Assembly: GCA_029834535.1 (NCBI GenBank)
Contig: JAQMWT010000006.1
Coordinates: 1 to 64,000 of the forward strand
Direction of reading: 5' to 3'
DNA from: Chrysophaeum taylorii
Taxonomy: Eukaryota > Sar > Pelagophyceae > Pelagomonadales > Pelagomonadaceae
Length of the DNA: 64,000 bases
Below, in pieces: positions 1 to 10,649 of this stretch. The notes beneath the pieces are model-generated. The model did not search any database, was not told the origin of the DNA, and worked only from the letters and a program-made list of their open reading frames with translations. A program made the position numbers and the translations under genes. The stretch's first letter is position 1; each line of letters begins with the position of its first letter.

Positions 1-153
1 GCTTCCTTCCTCAAGCCGCCCTCCCATAATTTACCACGCTCGCAGGTGCACGACGACGTCAAGTCGACCAGCTCCGAAGCCGCCGAACGCCCCCAACGCG
101 TCGTCGAGTCGACCCCAGGACCCCCCATCAAAACCTCTCCCCGGGCCCACTAG
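1..153 (+). CDS. C-terminal end of an unidentified gene, truncated by the window edge
   Basis: Frame 1 is open from the first base to a TAG at 151-153, giving about 50 residues rich in Ser, Pro and charged residues (it includes VHDDVKSTSSEAAERPQRVV and ends TSPRAH). Base composition is GC-rich like the certain genes, and the frame stops just before AT-richer spacer. A splice acceptor-like cag lies at 43-45, so this could be a last exon. No domain is visible and the length is too short to prove coding. Confidence 0.4.
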   Translation, partial: ASFLKPPSHNLPRSQVHDDVKSTSSEAAERPQRVVESTPGPPIKTSPRAH

Positions 154-184
154 TGGAACCTTCTATTAGCTTCTGTTCCTAACC

Positions 185-323
185 CTAAGCCTCTTACACC
201 CCGTACCCCCTCCAACCCCACTCTCATTTCAGCTCGACGCTCTCACCCCCGCCAATCTAAGCTGTTTTCATCAGCGCACGTTCGCTAGCCTTTGGGTTTA
301 CTCCTAAACCCCAAGCCTCCAGT
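185..323 (+). promoter_or_regulatory. 5' leader copy 1 (duplicated in front of the next gene)
   Basis: A pyrimidine tract ending tttcag at about 223-232 is followed by a block reading ctcgacg..ccaatctaagctg..atcagcgcac.ttcgcta, then gttta and a second acceptor-like cctccag directly before the ATG at 324. An almost identical block stands in front of the gene at 18761. The layout looks like a 5' untranslated exon followed by a short intron that ends at the start codon. Splicing is inferred, not shown. Confidence 0.5.
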
Positions 324-382
324 ATGTCGAAGCCGGTGCAACCACCGCCCACCTCCGGCAGCGGCATTGCGCACAGGCGCAC
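324..382 (+). pseudogene. 5' part of a small host ORF split by the gypsy insertion
   Basis: ATG at 324 opens a frame beginning MSKPVQPPP that reaches the left LTR at 383. The frame resumes without shift right of the element at 18510 when one copy of the 4-bp target duplication GCAC (379-382 and 18506-18509) is counted. Uninterrupted, the ORF would be about 48 codons. Its own 5' leader (185-323) supports it being a real gene. I do not recognise the protein, which is basic and rich in Pro, Ser and Gly. Confidence 0.45.
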
Positions 383-717
383 TGTAGTGGTTTTCTCAGA
401 CACCCGCCCCCCTTGGCCGGGCCAGAGGCCTCAACAGCCCTTTCTCCCAACCCGAACCGCGGGTGAAACCACCACACGCCCGATCTCAGCGCAAACACCT
501 CACGCCATCACGATTCGTCGACAAGAAATCGGACAATCAAAATGAGGGCAATAGCAAGAAGACAGCAGGAAAGCAATACAAATGCCTGGTACATTGGGTT
601 CAGTGGAAGCGCAGGTGAGGATGTCAAGATGACACCCCCCCCATAATTGCTAGGGCAACAATCAGGGTAAGTCAGGTGGCAGGCAGGCAAGTGGGGGGAA
701 TGGGCGTTACTGCCACA
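383..717 (-). repeat. gypsy 3' LTR (left copy)
   Basis: It matches 18270-18508 from tgtagtggttttctcag to gcgttactgcc. The left copy holds about 110 bp absent from the right copy, so the two differ in length (335 versus 239). The 4-bp duplication GCAC precedes it. On the minus strand a purine run, AAGTAGGGGGC, stands just upstream as a likely polypurine tract. Confidence 0.8.
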
Positions 718-791
718 GGAGCCCCCTACTTGAGATGAAGTCGTCCTCGACTTAAGGGTGACGAAGGTCACGCTCACGAATGGTACGATAA

Positions 792-978
792 TAGAGAACA
801 GTAAAAATCACTGTGCCTCTGGTAGAGAATGATGGCAGTGGTAGTGCTGCCTTTCGTCCTGTCCTCTAACGACACAAAGAGCAGCACGGTGTGCGACACA
901 GCGATTTAGTGGTTGTAGGTGTGAAGTGTGGTTAAGGGGGGGGGGGTTCCTAACCCTAAATGGAATTTTCTATCTCTA
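792..978 (-). repeat. LTR of the nested element (left, 3' LTR)
   Basis: 187 bp, starting tagagaacagt and ending atctcta on the plus strand. It contains a run of about 10 G and a short telomere-like cctaaccctaa. It pairs with 9026-9212. Confidence 0.9.
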
Positions 979-986
979 CGCCCTCG
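979..986 (-). promoter_or_regulatory. PPT-like motif CGAGGGCG next to the 3' LTR, with three internal copies
   Basis: On the minus strand the 11-mer YTRCGAGGGCG occurs directly before the 3' LTR (979-989). It occurs again in the same orientation at 3344-3354, 4958-4968 and 6779-6789. The position of the first fits a polypurine tract. The function of the others is unknown. Confidence 0.4.
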
Positions 987-1286
987 CAGATTGAACTCGG
1001 TGATGAGCGAAATCTGGGACAAACAAAACAAATGTCTGGCCAGGGACAAATGGATGTCGAGTCGTGAGGAGGCGTTGAAGGAAAGTGTGCGAAGTGCATG
1101 AAAGAGATAGAGGAAAACGAAACGCAGGTAGTGTGTGAAGTGAGAAAGGAGAAAGAGAGGATGATCAAAGAAAGGAAAAAGCATCGATCGTGAGTAAGAA
1201 GAAAAGTGGAGGAAGATGCTAAGTAGGCTAACGATGAAGTATGGCGAATGTTGTGCGAGAGAGCAGATCGTCATCTTGCTCGGTGG

Positions 1287-4200
1287 CTAATGATATAGGG
1301 GACGGTGTGTGCCGGTGGATAAATCCGAAGTGTCTGGGGGAGCATTTGAGTAGAGCAGGTGATCTAACGAATAATAACAGGAGGGATCATGGGCCAGACA
1401 GTCGGGAATTGTGCAGCAGACCAATGGTCGATCGAAAGGCGAATAATGAGAGTGGTCGTAGGGATGTGATTCTATTGTGGCTAATGTTGGGCTAGTAAAG
1501 ATGTGACGATGTGACGGAGCGCCAGCGTGATCCCACGAAGAGATATGACCATTTAACCAAATCGGTTTCGACATGGTAAGGTAGTCGTCGTAATGAGAGC
1601 GAGTAAAGCGGAGCTGTTTCTGGAAGATGAGGGAACCAGAATTGCCTGTCACATACGTGTCAAAGCTGTCGTCCTGAGTGTAGCGTGGGACAGCCGAAGC
1701 TAGGCTATGAGCGTGTAAAATAATATGCGGATAATCGTAGCGCGATGAGGATATCGTGATAAAGTTGTCTGGGGGTGGCCATAAATACGAAAACTCTAAA
1801 TGTGCTGTAGGTTGGGGTTCGTAGTCTCGTGTAAGTCGCCCGTGGCTATCATCGAAAAATGATTGGGCGGAGACTGAGGTTTGTGAGTGTATCGAGTATG
1901 ATGGTGGATACAGGCGTGTGTCCTGTGCTGACGAGTCGGTGCCCTGTGCAGAAAATGCAGAAGGGCTGGGCAGCAGAAGAAAATGCCGGAAGGCGATTGC
2001 CTGTTTGAAGTTAGTGTCCGTGCCAGGGGGAGAGTTGACTTCGAAGGTATGGTCAAAGTCGCATCTTTTGTGTTCTGTTCGATAAAGTAATCCTGAATTG
2101 TGACAATCGACTGATCTATTCATTTCATGTCCGGAGTCGTTGACATTAGAATCAAACGAAGCGCTTTCACCAGAATCAAACTCCCCTTGATGTACAAGCG
2201 CGAGGGAGCGTGGTGCATCCCTGGTGAATCGTGCAGTGACTGAAAGGGGAGACATTCGACAGAAGGGTGTTGTCGATATGCGAGAGCTGTACAGTTTACA
2301 ACGTGTAGGGAGCGTATGTTTCAAGAGAGGATTAATCTGTGGACGGGGGATGTCCGAAGAATGAACATGATGTGAGGTCCTGTCCATAATGCGAGAACTG
2401 TCCGGCAATGAGTCATGTGAGACTGTGGCTAGCAGCGAGTGTGTGGGAATGAAGAAGTGAATAGTCATGGCAGTTAACTTCCCTTGATTCGTAACACAAC
2501 TGGGTGGGGCTAGCGGTGTGCGGCAGTGAGATGCGGTGAAATGCTTAGAGCAGAGCGCGTGTCCAACCTGTGGAGATTGGGAGTTATCCTCGCGGGTGCT
2601 ACGGAAAGCGTCGGCTGGGTGCGAATCGCAATGGCGGCTGTTGGGCTCAGAGTTCTGCAAGATGGAACCTGCAGTGCGAACGGAGAGGAGCGAACCGAGT
2701 GCGTCATAAGAGCGTAATACGCTGGTGCTGTCTGAGCTGTGTCCGAAGCATGATTCCGATAACAATGTCGACAGATGCGAGATATGATCAGAACTGGACG
2801 AGGATTTCGCGTGAAGTTGTGTTGTAACCGAACCATAGTGGTGCAGAGCTTCAACGTCAAGCATAGTGCTGGGAGGGACGTGAAGAGAGGTGAGTAAAGG
2901 TGAGTAAAGGACTCTGCGTGCGGCTATCATTTGGTGGCGGGCATTTATTGCGCGAGACTAGCGATAACTGCGAAGTGTGGCGTTGGCGTGACTGAACTTC
3001 GTTTGCATATGGCAGCATGCTGGATAAAATCGAGCGAGGGTGGAATGCTGAAACTTGAGAGGTCTGACCTGCGAGAGATTGACGGAAGAGCGTGGGAGGC
3101 TCTGAATTGCATTGATGACGGAACTTTGTGTCATCACAAATCGTCGGGGATTTGATCGTCGGGAGTCGCGTTGAAGCGGGGAGGAACGACGAATACTCAT
3201 CAGGTCTTGGCGTGTGACAGAGGTCCTTAGAAAGAGGGACTTCGGTACGTGCCTTGAATTGAGTTCCGATGTAGCCAGAGTAGCCATAGGAGGCATGACT
3301 GATACGAATCGAAACGAATCTTGTCGTCGGTGGAATACTAATGCGCCCTCGTAATTCGAACTGGGTGAAATCTTCGAATTGCCGGTGCCGGTGAGACCGA
3401 GAGACCATGATTGCGAAACGAGCGCGGAGCCGGGCGGCGGTCGGAGGAGGCGCTTCAGCGGTGGCTGAGACGACAGTGTTCTGCGTATCATGAATCAAAA
3501 GGTGTTTGGGCATCGTACTGTGCGACAAGCGAGCGTGCGTCTCAGTTGACTGTGAGTGTACCATGGGTATGGCGCAATGTTCGTAGTCTAAACCGAGAGG
3601 GGCGGTGAGCGTGCCGTCGCGAGTGCATTGTAGCCTGTGCGGTGTCTGGGCTTTAATCGGAATATGACATATGACGTCATACAAAGCGATGGGAGCTGAA
3701 TCAGACGTGATGGGACTGGCTAGTAGTGCCGGGAGCAGCATGTCGGGGGTGGCGCTCAGAGATGAGGGTGGAACGCAGTCCACTTCTATCTTGGTTGCCG
3801 TGTGTCGCGGTACTATGGGCGTAAACAAATGACATGAAGTAAATGCTTGTGTCCCAAACGAGAATGCGGTTATAGTCGCATGGGGAGGTTTCATTTTGTC
3901 TCTGCTGCAGTCAAATGCTTTGGAGGAAACCAATGGAGAAACCATGAGCACATGGGTGGCGTCTGGTGGCCAAAGTTCCTGTGGGAGTGGTTGAGGTGAC
4001 TCCAAAGTAGGATTCCTTCTTGGGTATGACTCAAGCGCTGCGATGAGTTCATGCTCGAGATCATAGTCGTCCATTAGATGACTTGAGGTGGTCGCGAATG
4101 AGCGATACGTCGACCTGGTGTCAGGGGAGACCGAGGTGGTGCAGTGACCTGACTGGCTGAGGTAGCCGTGCTGGTAAGATTCCAGCGGGTGCGCATAACT

Positions 4201-6860
4201 CTGCAGAGTGCGGATATTGGCTTGTGCCTGATCTGCAGTCGTGCAGGGCGGCGAGATCGTCTGTGCTAATACGGATTGCAGAGACAGGGAAGGGCCAGGT
4301 GCCTGGGGGGCTGAGAAGCGGCCTGTGTCTTCCAGAGGCGAAGGGGACAAGCAAAGCTGTAGCTTCGTCTCGTCGTGATCGGATAGGCGCAATGGGCTTG
4401 TGCGCATGATCGTGGTGCGTTTACCTGTGTCTTCATGATGTACCTTTGTGTCCTGTGGTGGTGCTTCTGCGAGCGGGACATATCTTAAGGATTGGTCCAT
4501 CGGATGGGGTGCATCAGCTATGAATGAGACAGGAGCCAGTAGCAGTGCAAGGTCAGGTGACAGAACGTTTGCGTGGTCGAGTAATTGAGCGTTGGACCTG
4601 AGCATCGTCTGCATAGTCTGGAACCGTGCTGTGCAGTTGGTTTGCGTTGTCTCGTCTGCTACATCAATGAGCTGGCTGGTGTAGCTGGCCGTTGTGGTCT
4701 TATCTTTCGTCTTGTCGTCCAATAGAGACTGCGAGATAGTACTCGTTGCTATGTGCGAGACTTTAAGTAGCTGTTGAGCAGCTGTTGAGAGCTGAGTGCT
4801 CTCTTGTCTGGCAGTTTCTGTTGCTTTGGAGTTCCAGAGACATGATTGCGCAGCTTCGGACGTCTTGGCATTGGGGATTGCCATAAAGTAACTCGTAAGT
4901 TCAAAGTCGGACGTCGGAAAATGCATCGAAAGACCTGTGAGGTCACCAATTGAAATACGCCCTCGTAAGGCGTGCGCGACGTGGTGCGGGCGCGAGCGAC
5001 TTAGGTTGGTGATCTGAAGGTCGTGAGATACGTTGCGGCGCGGAGTGTCGGTGGAAATGACGAGTGTCGTGGTGTTAAAGGCGGTGACGCGGAGAGCATC
5101 GAAAAGCGTGTCATGCTCCAAGAGCGAAAGCGCGTGATGCGGGTGGTCCGAAGTCAGTGCCAAAAGGAGTGTGGCTCGCGGCTGACCTGTCTGCAAGGTA
5201 GGGCAGATGGGCGCGTGAGCTGAGATCCCGTGGTGGAGAGTATCCGGCCTGAAATGCTTGGGGTCCAGTGCGGGAATTCGAAAAGAGGGGTCGCCGAAGG
5301 AGAGTGCAGTTGAACCAAGGGCGATGTAAGGGTCAGTCCTGCTGGGTGCATCCTCAATAGCGGAGATGCTGGGACCAGAGCGGTGAGTGCCGTAGTGACC
5401 AGGGTTGCCCTTAGGCGTGTAGAGCATTCGAAGGTGCGGGCATGTGACATGCGTCCTCAAATGAGGAGTGACGTGCTGAGCGATAAGACGCTTTTGAGGG
5501 AGGCAACGTACGTGACTTGGGTGCATGTTTGTGGTGGAGCCGGCAGCTGGCGTGGAACGTTTGTCGTGCATTCCAGTGATGCGAAAATGCTTACAGAAGT
5601 GGTTCAGTTGGAGCGAGTCTGTGCATAGTGCGCGGAGAATGTTTCCTGAGAGCGCAACGTCGATTTTCCGGAGGCAGCGCAAGCGTGTGGCGTCCAGAAG
5701 AGAGCTATGCAAGGGGACATACAGGACCGAAGTGGTCGCAATGGAATCGTGCATAGTTTGCGGCTGATCGGGTCGTTCAGAACTCTCGAAATCTGTGTCT
5801 GTTACTGCAGCCATGGGGAAAGCTTTCCAGAGGCTTGGTCGCGGTGAGACATAAGGATCGGCAGTCAAAAGGAGTGCGTCCTCTGACTGAGAGTTGGGGA
5901 GCGGGTGATCAGGTGTTGCGACTGGTGCTCGTGCGAAGACATCCATCAAATCGTTACATGGTGGTCGCAGATGGGTCCATGCAACCTGCTGAGCAGTGTC
6001 ATCCAGTGCATCCAACCGAGAAGGTGGATGGTGGGTGCAGCAGCAAGCGCCGGTGAGCGGCAGTGCGCGCCTGTCTTCGAGGAGGGGAGGCGGCGAGGCG
6101 GAACCAGCTTCGAAGTGATCGGGAGCTGCTGATCGAGAGATATCGAATAAGGCGGGAATGCCTTGTGAATCTGAGCTGATACCTGCAGGTGCGGTGAGTG
6201 CCTGCGAGTATGTTGACCGTGGGACCGTTGACAGCGTGTCTTGTCCTTGTGGATACGGCATTGCGGGGTCATTGGTGGTGCTTGGATCAGGCGGCTGATC
6301 TGGAATGGTCGAGGAGACCATCTTCGAGACTAGTGAAGTGGGTCTTGCTTCTTCGCTGTATGCATCATACCAGGGGACTGAATCAGAGGGGATGTTGTCA
6401 GTGGCCTGCGGCTCTTGTGCCCGGTGCATGGAATACGGCGGAGCTTTAGATTCTTGGGTGTGGTTGCCATAGTCGATGTAGGCGTAATACTCGGGAACAT
6501 CTCGAGGTGTCTTGGTCTTTGACTTGTCGAAAGTGGGAACGAGATGGCTTGGTGTTTCTTCGACAAGATTGCTTCCTGGGCCGTTGTGCCCGAAGAGAGA
6601 AGAAGCCCTTATGCATGTCTTGGCAGCATGATGGTGAGCATGACCATCTGGCAAAGAGCTGTCTTTTGATAGTTCGGAACTTGTCGACTCTTGATGTGGG
6701 TGGTCTTGATTCTTGGTGGGACTTTGCACGTGGTGATCGTCGCTGGTGGTAGGGGTACGGTCGCCGGTGTTGAATGTGCGCCCTCGCAACTCGGACGCGG
6801 GGATGTGGTCGAGTTGGAATGAACCAGGTAGCGGATAAGGCGAGCGGGTGCAAAGGGGTT
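1287..6860 (-). other. Long minus-strand reading frames of unknown kind inside the nested LTR element
   Basis: About 5.5 kb of the nested element is open on the minus strand for very long stretches, including one frame of more than 1,300 codons. The translated products are rich in Ser, Thr, His, Pro and Gln, look disordered, and show no domain I recognise. Length at roughly 50% GC argues against chance, but other minus frames are open too, so a compositional lack of stop codons on this strand is an alternative. The motif LRGR recurs in the reading frames at the four motif sites listed separately. I cannot say whether a structural protein is encoded. Confidence 0.5.
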
Positions 6861-7140
6861 CTAACTAACTAACTAACTAACTAACTTCGGACCTCTCCCT
6901 TGCATGGGAGCCAGGCTGGGCCGGCAGTTGCCGGTCCAGGATCACAGAGCAAAAATCACACAGTTGGGGTAGAGGCGAGGGATGAAAGGGCGTGGATGGC
7001 GGACCGCCACTGCGCGCGGTCTTGTGCGAGGTCGTGCCACGAGTTGAAGGGGATGTCGCATTTCCGGAGTGCCTTGGCGAGCGACCTCCCGTACGTCATC
7101 TGCGGAGCCCCCAGTGGGCGTTTGGGTGCCAAAGAGGCGA
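6861..7140 (-). mobile_element. 5'-truncated LINE copy with (TTAG)n tail, inserted in the nested LTR element
   Basis: On the minus strand this reads as the last about 60 codons of a LINE ORF2: RPLGAPQMTYGRSLAKAL, then WHDLAQDRAQWRSAI, which is the usual tail after the RT/zinc-finger region of non-LTR elements. A stop and a short 3' UTR with two hairpins (CCGGC..GCCGG and a cCTCCCATG.. stem) follow, then TTAG repeated five to six times. The 5' boundary is approximate. A weak similarity between the flanks (gggtgcaaagggg and gggtgccaaagagg) could be a worn target duplication. The same tail occurs at 33198, 21508 and in the SINEs at 34959, 48235 and 49132. Confidence 0.75.
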
Positions 7141-7149
7141 AGAGTGAGT

Positions 7150-8870
7150 GGGTAGAGGAGGAGGGGCCAGAGATGGCGGGGGGTTGAGAACAGAGAGACG
7201 GAGTGGGTGGTGAACCAGGAGAACCAGGTCCGGGGCATCCGTGGAGGTGGTGATGATACTCGGGGAGAATCGGGGGAGAGGCATTGGAGGTTGGTTCGGA
7301 AGGGGATGAAGGTTGGTTGTGGATGGGGAAAGGAGGTAAAAGATGCGATGCAGCATCTTGGGTGGGGTGAGTGGCATCCAATGAGGTAAGAATGGTTTGG
7401 AGGACGGCGTTGGTTTCAAGGTGGGAGCTGCGGATGTCAGCGTGGGCAGTTTCGAGTGCCTTGAGCTGGGTGTGGGTTAGATGGTGTTCGGCTTGGGTGG
7501 AGACCAGTTCGTCGGTTTGGATGGCGAGCTGGGCAGTGGCGAAAGCCAGGGCGGCGTCGGTGGTGGTGAGTTTGTTGGCTGTGGAGGACAAAGCGTCATC
7601 CTTGCGAATGAGCATGGCCTTGGTTGCGGCCAATTCAGCGGTTTGGGAGCGGAATGCAGCCGTAGTGGCGGCCAACTCGCGTTGGAGCGCAGACGGAGGT
7701 GCATTGGAACTTGGAGAAAGGTGGTGGAGTGTTGCTTGAGTGGGGACTTGAGTGGGAACGGAGGAATGGTCGTAGTAGTAGAATGCATAGTCACGCGGGT
7801 GGAGGTGCAAATCGGGTGAACAGCGACTTTCGAAAGGTGACGAAGGTCTGTCATGAGGGTGCGATGGTTGGGCGGCAGGAACTTGAGCACGCGGAAGGAT
7901 CTGTGGTAGAAATGGAAGTGCCGGGGTCGTCGTGGCCGTAGGTGGCATGGTCTTGTGGATGGAGAGGAAAGTCCTGCGGAGAGTGACTGGCGGAAGATGA
8001 TGGATATCGGACAAGGGAATCCGACAGTGGGGCGGCATGAGCTTGAGCCGCGGTGGGGGCTTGGTCGGGGATGAAGGTGCCGGGGCCGTCATGGCCGTAT
8101 ACGGCATGATCATCAAGAAGATGAGTGGTGCGGCGAGAGGGTTGACGAGGATGTTGGGGAACTTGTATATGTGGTGTAGCGGGAGTTGCCGATAGTGGGG
8201 AGTTAGGCTCCAGTGAAGGAGGTGGAGGCTCCGGTGGGTGTGGAGTGAAGGGAGTAATGTTTATTGGTGGTGGTGTGTTCAACATTGCTGGTGCGATGTT
8301 TGAACAAGTTGGAGTGTCCTCGTGAATGTGGGGTGTGCCAGGTTGTGGAGTAACCTTGGCTATGCCTGCGTCCGGAGGGAAGGCAGTTGGGTCTGGGACT
8401 TTGCCGTGGGGTGTTTGAGATCCAGTGGGGTTGTCGGCATGAGGGGGGGTGACCATCGAGATGATCGTGTCTTGGGTCGCGACTTCGTGAGAAGTTTGCT
8501 TGTGCTTGAGGGGAGTTGCCGTATGAACAGTTGGTTGGGGAGCTTGTTCAAGTTGCTCGTCTTGATCGAGTTGCACTTCTTGATCGAGTTGCTCGTCTTG
8601 ATAATTTGCGGCAGTGAGTTTGGCTCTGAGATCAGCGTAACCAGCAGCGATTTTGGCTTGCAAGGCAGCATTATCAGCGGCGTGTCGATCTAAGATATCA
8701 TCTAGGAGCTGTTTGAGCGGTTGCCAGAAAGCTTGTGAGTCTTGTGGCGTAGCGAATGGCTTCGCTGATTCCAGACTCGGAACTTGATGGTCGTGAGTCG
8801 CCATCGTTTTTGGGGTTGCGTTTTGCGCGTTGTTGGTTGCCTTCCACACTTTTTCACACTTTTTCACCAG
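7150..8870 (-). other. Gag-like region of the nested LTR element (coiled coil, Pro-rich)
   Basis: Next to the 5' LTR (right end) the minus strand encodes acidic/Gln-rich sequence with LKQLLDDILDRHAADNAALQ and repeats of DEQLDQEVQLD. Further on comes a long Pro/His-rich stretch and then a heptad-like segment rich in Ala, Thr, Leu and Glu (AFRSQTAELAATKAMLIRK and following). Position and composition resemble a Gag-type structural region, but there is no zinc knuckle and no family match, so this is inference. The region appears degraded. Confidence 0.35.
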
Positions 8871-9025
8871 TAGCAGGCGATGAAACTTGACTACGGTCTT
8901 AAAACTTTCAGGAACTTCAGGAGATTGCTCTTTTCTGGAAATCCTGTTTCTTTGTCCGAGACGTCGATCGAGATCGATGTCATTCGGAGGACGTTTCTCT
9001 ACCAGTACCGGACTGGGTCCTTACC

Positions 9026-9212
9026 TAGAGAACAGTAAAAATCACTGTGCCTCTGTTAGAGAATGATGGCAGTGGCAGTGCTGCCTTTCGTCCTGTCCTC
9101 TAACGACACAGAGAGCAGCACGGTGTGCGACACAGCGATTTAGTTGTTGTAGGTGTGAAGTGTGGTTAAGGGGGGGGGGGTTCCTAACCCTAAATGGAAT
9201 TTTCCATCTCTA
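9026..9212 (-). repeat. LTR of the nested element (right, 5' LTR)
   Basis: Same 187-bp length as 792-978 with five differences. It is followed at once by GATAA, the right copy of the target duplication. Confidence 0.9.
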
Positions 9213-9379
9213 GATAAGCTCGGTCAGCTTCGTCAGCAGGAACTTTGTTGCTGTGGAGGCCGAAGTTACTGACGAAGACATCGATTTCATCCGGGCGAAA
9301 ATCAGTCACACAGGGTTCACAGCCCTCCATGTTTGGTCGTAGGCGTGTGAAGCTACCTCCGTCAGGGTCCTTGTATTCC

Positions 9380-10520
9380 GGTCTTATAAGCGTCGCTCGG
9401 CCAGGGGCTCAGTAGGATCAAAAACACGAGGATCATCGCGCGGTCCCAAATCGGTAAAGTAGTGAAGCGCAACTGTGTCATTGTCGTGATCATATTCTTC
9501 ATAGACTTCGGCAACGTAGATACGCTTCTTCCACGCATTGGATCGTCCTTTAACCCTGAAAATCACGAACTTATCATGTTTGAAACGGTCGCGGTCTGAA
9601 GGTAAATGCAGAGGGGATGAAGAAGTGTCGATGGTTGGCACTTTCAAAGGCACAATCTGTTGTACAGATACTACAACCGACTCAGCATCATTGTCGTTGA
9701 CGTCCTGAATTTCGTAAACGACGGGAGAGATCTTTCTGGCAACTATGTAAGGCCCGCGCCAAATGGGCCGTAGCTTGTGGCGCGTCTTAGGCACGAAACG
9801 CAGAACATAATCACCTGGGGGAAACTGGATGTCAATTTGGTGGGCATCATAGTTGAGTTTTTGGCTCTTCTGTGCTTTGCGGTGAGCTCGTTTAACGAGT
9901 CGACTATAAAATTCAATCTTGTTCTTAAAGTCCATCAAAATCTGTTGACGTGATTGCGGTAGATCACGCTGTTCACCCAAAAGATTGTAATCGGGTGGTA
10001 ACAGTGGTTGCTTGCCAGTACGCATCATGAAAGGTAAAATCTTCGTTCCCGGAATGTGCATCCTATTGTACATGAATGCCACATATGGGAGGAAATTCGA
10101 CCAATCTGGCTGACGCTGTTCATCGATCGCAGCTCTTAAGAAGGCTTTGATAAATCGGTTGACACGTTCAGTGTGGTTACTCTGAGGGTGATACGGAAGG
10201 GTAGTACGATTACGTACGTTGAATTGACGAACAAACGTGCGAAATAACCTGTTCGCGAACTCATTTCCATTATCCGTGACTATGCACCGTGGGAGACATC
10301 CCTCAAGTAAAATCTTGTCCACAACCGCGTTCAAAATTGAATAATCATGCTTGGTGTTGATCAGAGCCAATTTCAAGAAATGCGACGCTGCATCGTGCAT
10401 CGCGAGTATGTACGTGTACAGGTCAGCACCTCGCAGAGGTCCAATCAGATCCATACCTAGGACATAGCAATTTCCGACGCGATTCGGTTGACAGAGCAAG
10501 CCATGACGCTTAGGCATGGT
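9380..10520 (-). mobile_element. Integrase part of the gypsy element
   Basis: This is the integrase core of the rve type: MDLIGPLRG at its start, IVTDNGNEFANRLF around the second catalytic Asp, YHPQSNHTERVNRFIK around the Glu. A C-terminal region follows with WRGPYIVARKISPVVYEIQD, the GPF/Y-like module of Ty3/gypsy integrases. It would insert the cDNA copy. It lies 3' of RNase H, as expected for the family. Confidence 0.85.
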
Positions 10521-10649
10521 GGATCAAATCTTCTTGCAAATAATGCAGGCATTGACGAACTCATTAACTGACGATGAGACGTTTGGTCACCAATACCGTT
10601 CTAAGATTTGATTCGCTGTGGAGTCTCGTCCTACATGGCCTCCGAACAA

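Larger units (their letters stand above)
787..9217 (-). mobile_element. 8.4-kb LTR element without recognisable pol, nested in the gypsy copy
   Basis: Two 187-bp direct repeats (792-978 and 9026-9212), about 97% identical, are flanked by a 5-bp target duplication GATAA (787-791 and 9213-9217). The LTR ends form a short inverted repeat, TAGAGA...TCTCTA, in place of the usual TG...CA. The interior has long minus-strand reading frames but nothing I can match to gag, protease, RT or integrase. It therefore resembles a large non-autonomous (LARD-like) element. Minus orientation is inferred from the reading frames and from a purine-rich GCGAGGGCG that abuts the left LTR like a polypurine tract. No canonical TGG primer site is visible. 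It is young relative to the gypsy host and is itself hit by a LINE. Confidence 0.85.

Noticed and set aside
940-960. Interstitial telomere from cctaaccctaa
   Set aside because: Only one and a half units, repeated because it lies in both LTRs; similar short pieces at 180 and 18722 are too short as well.
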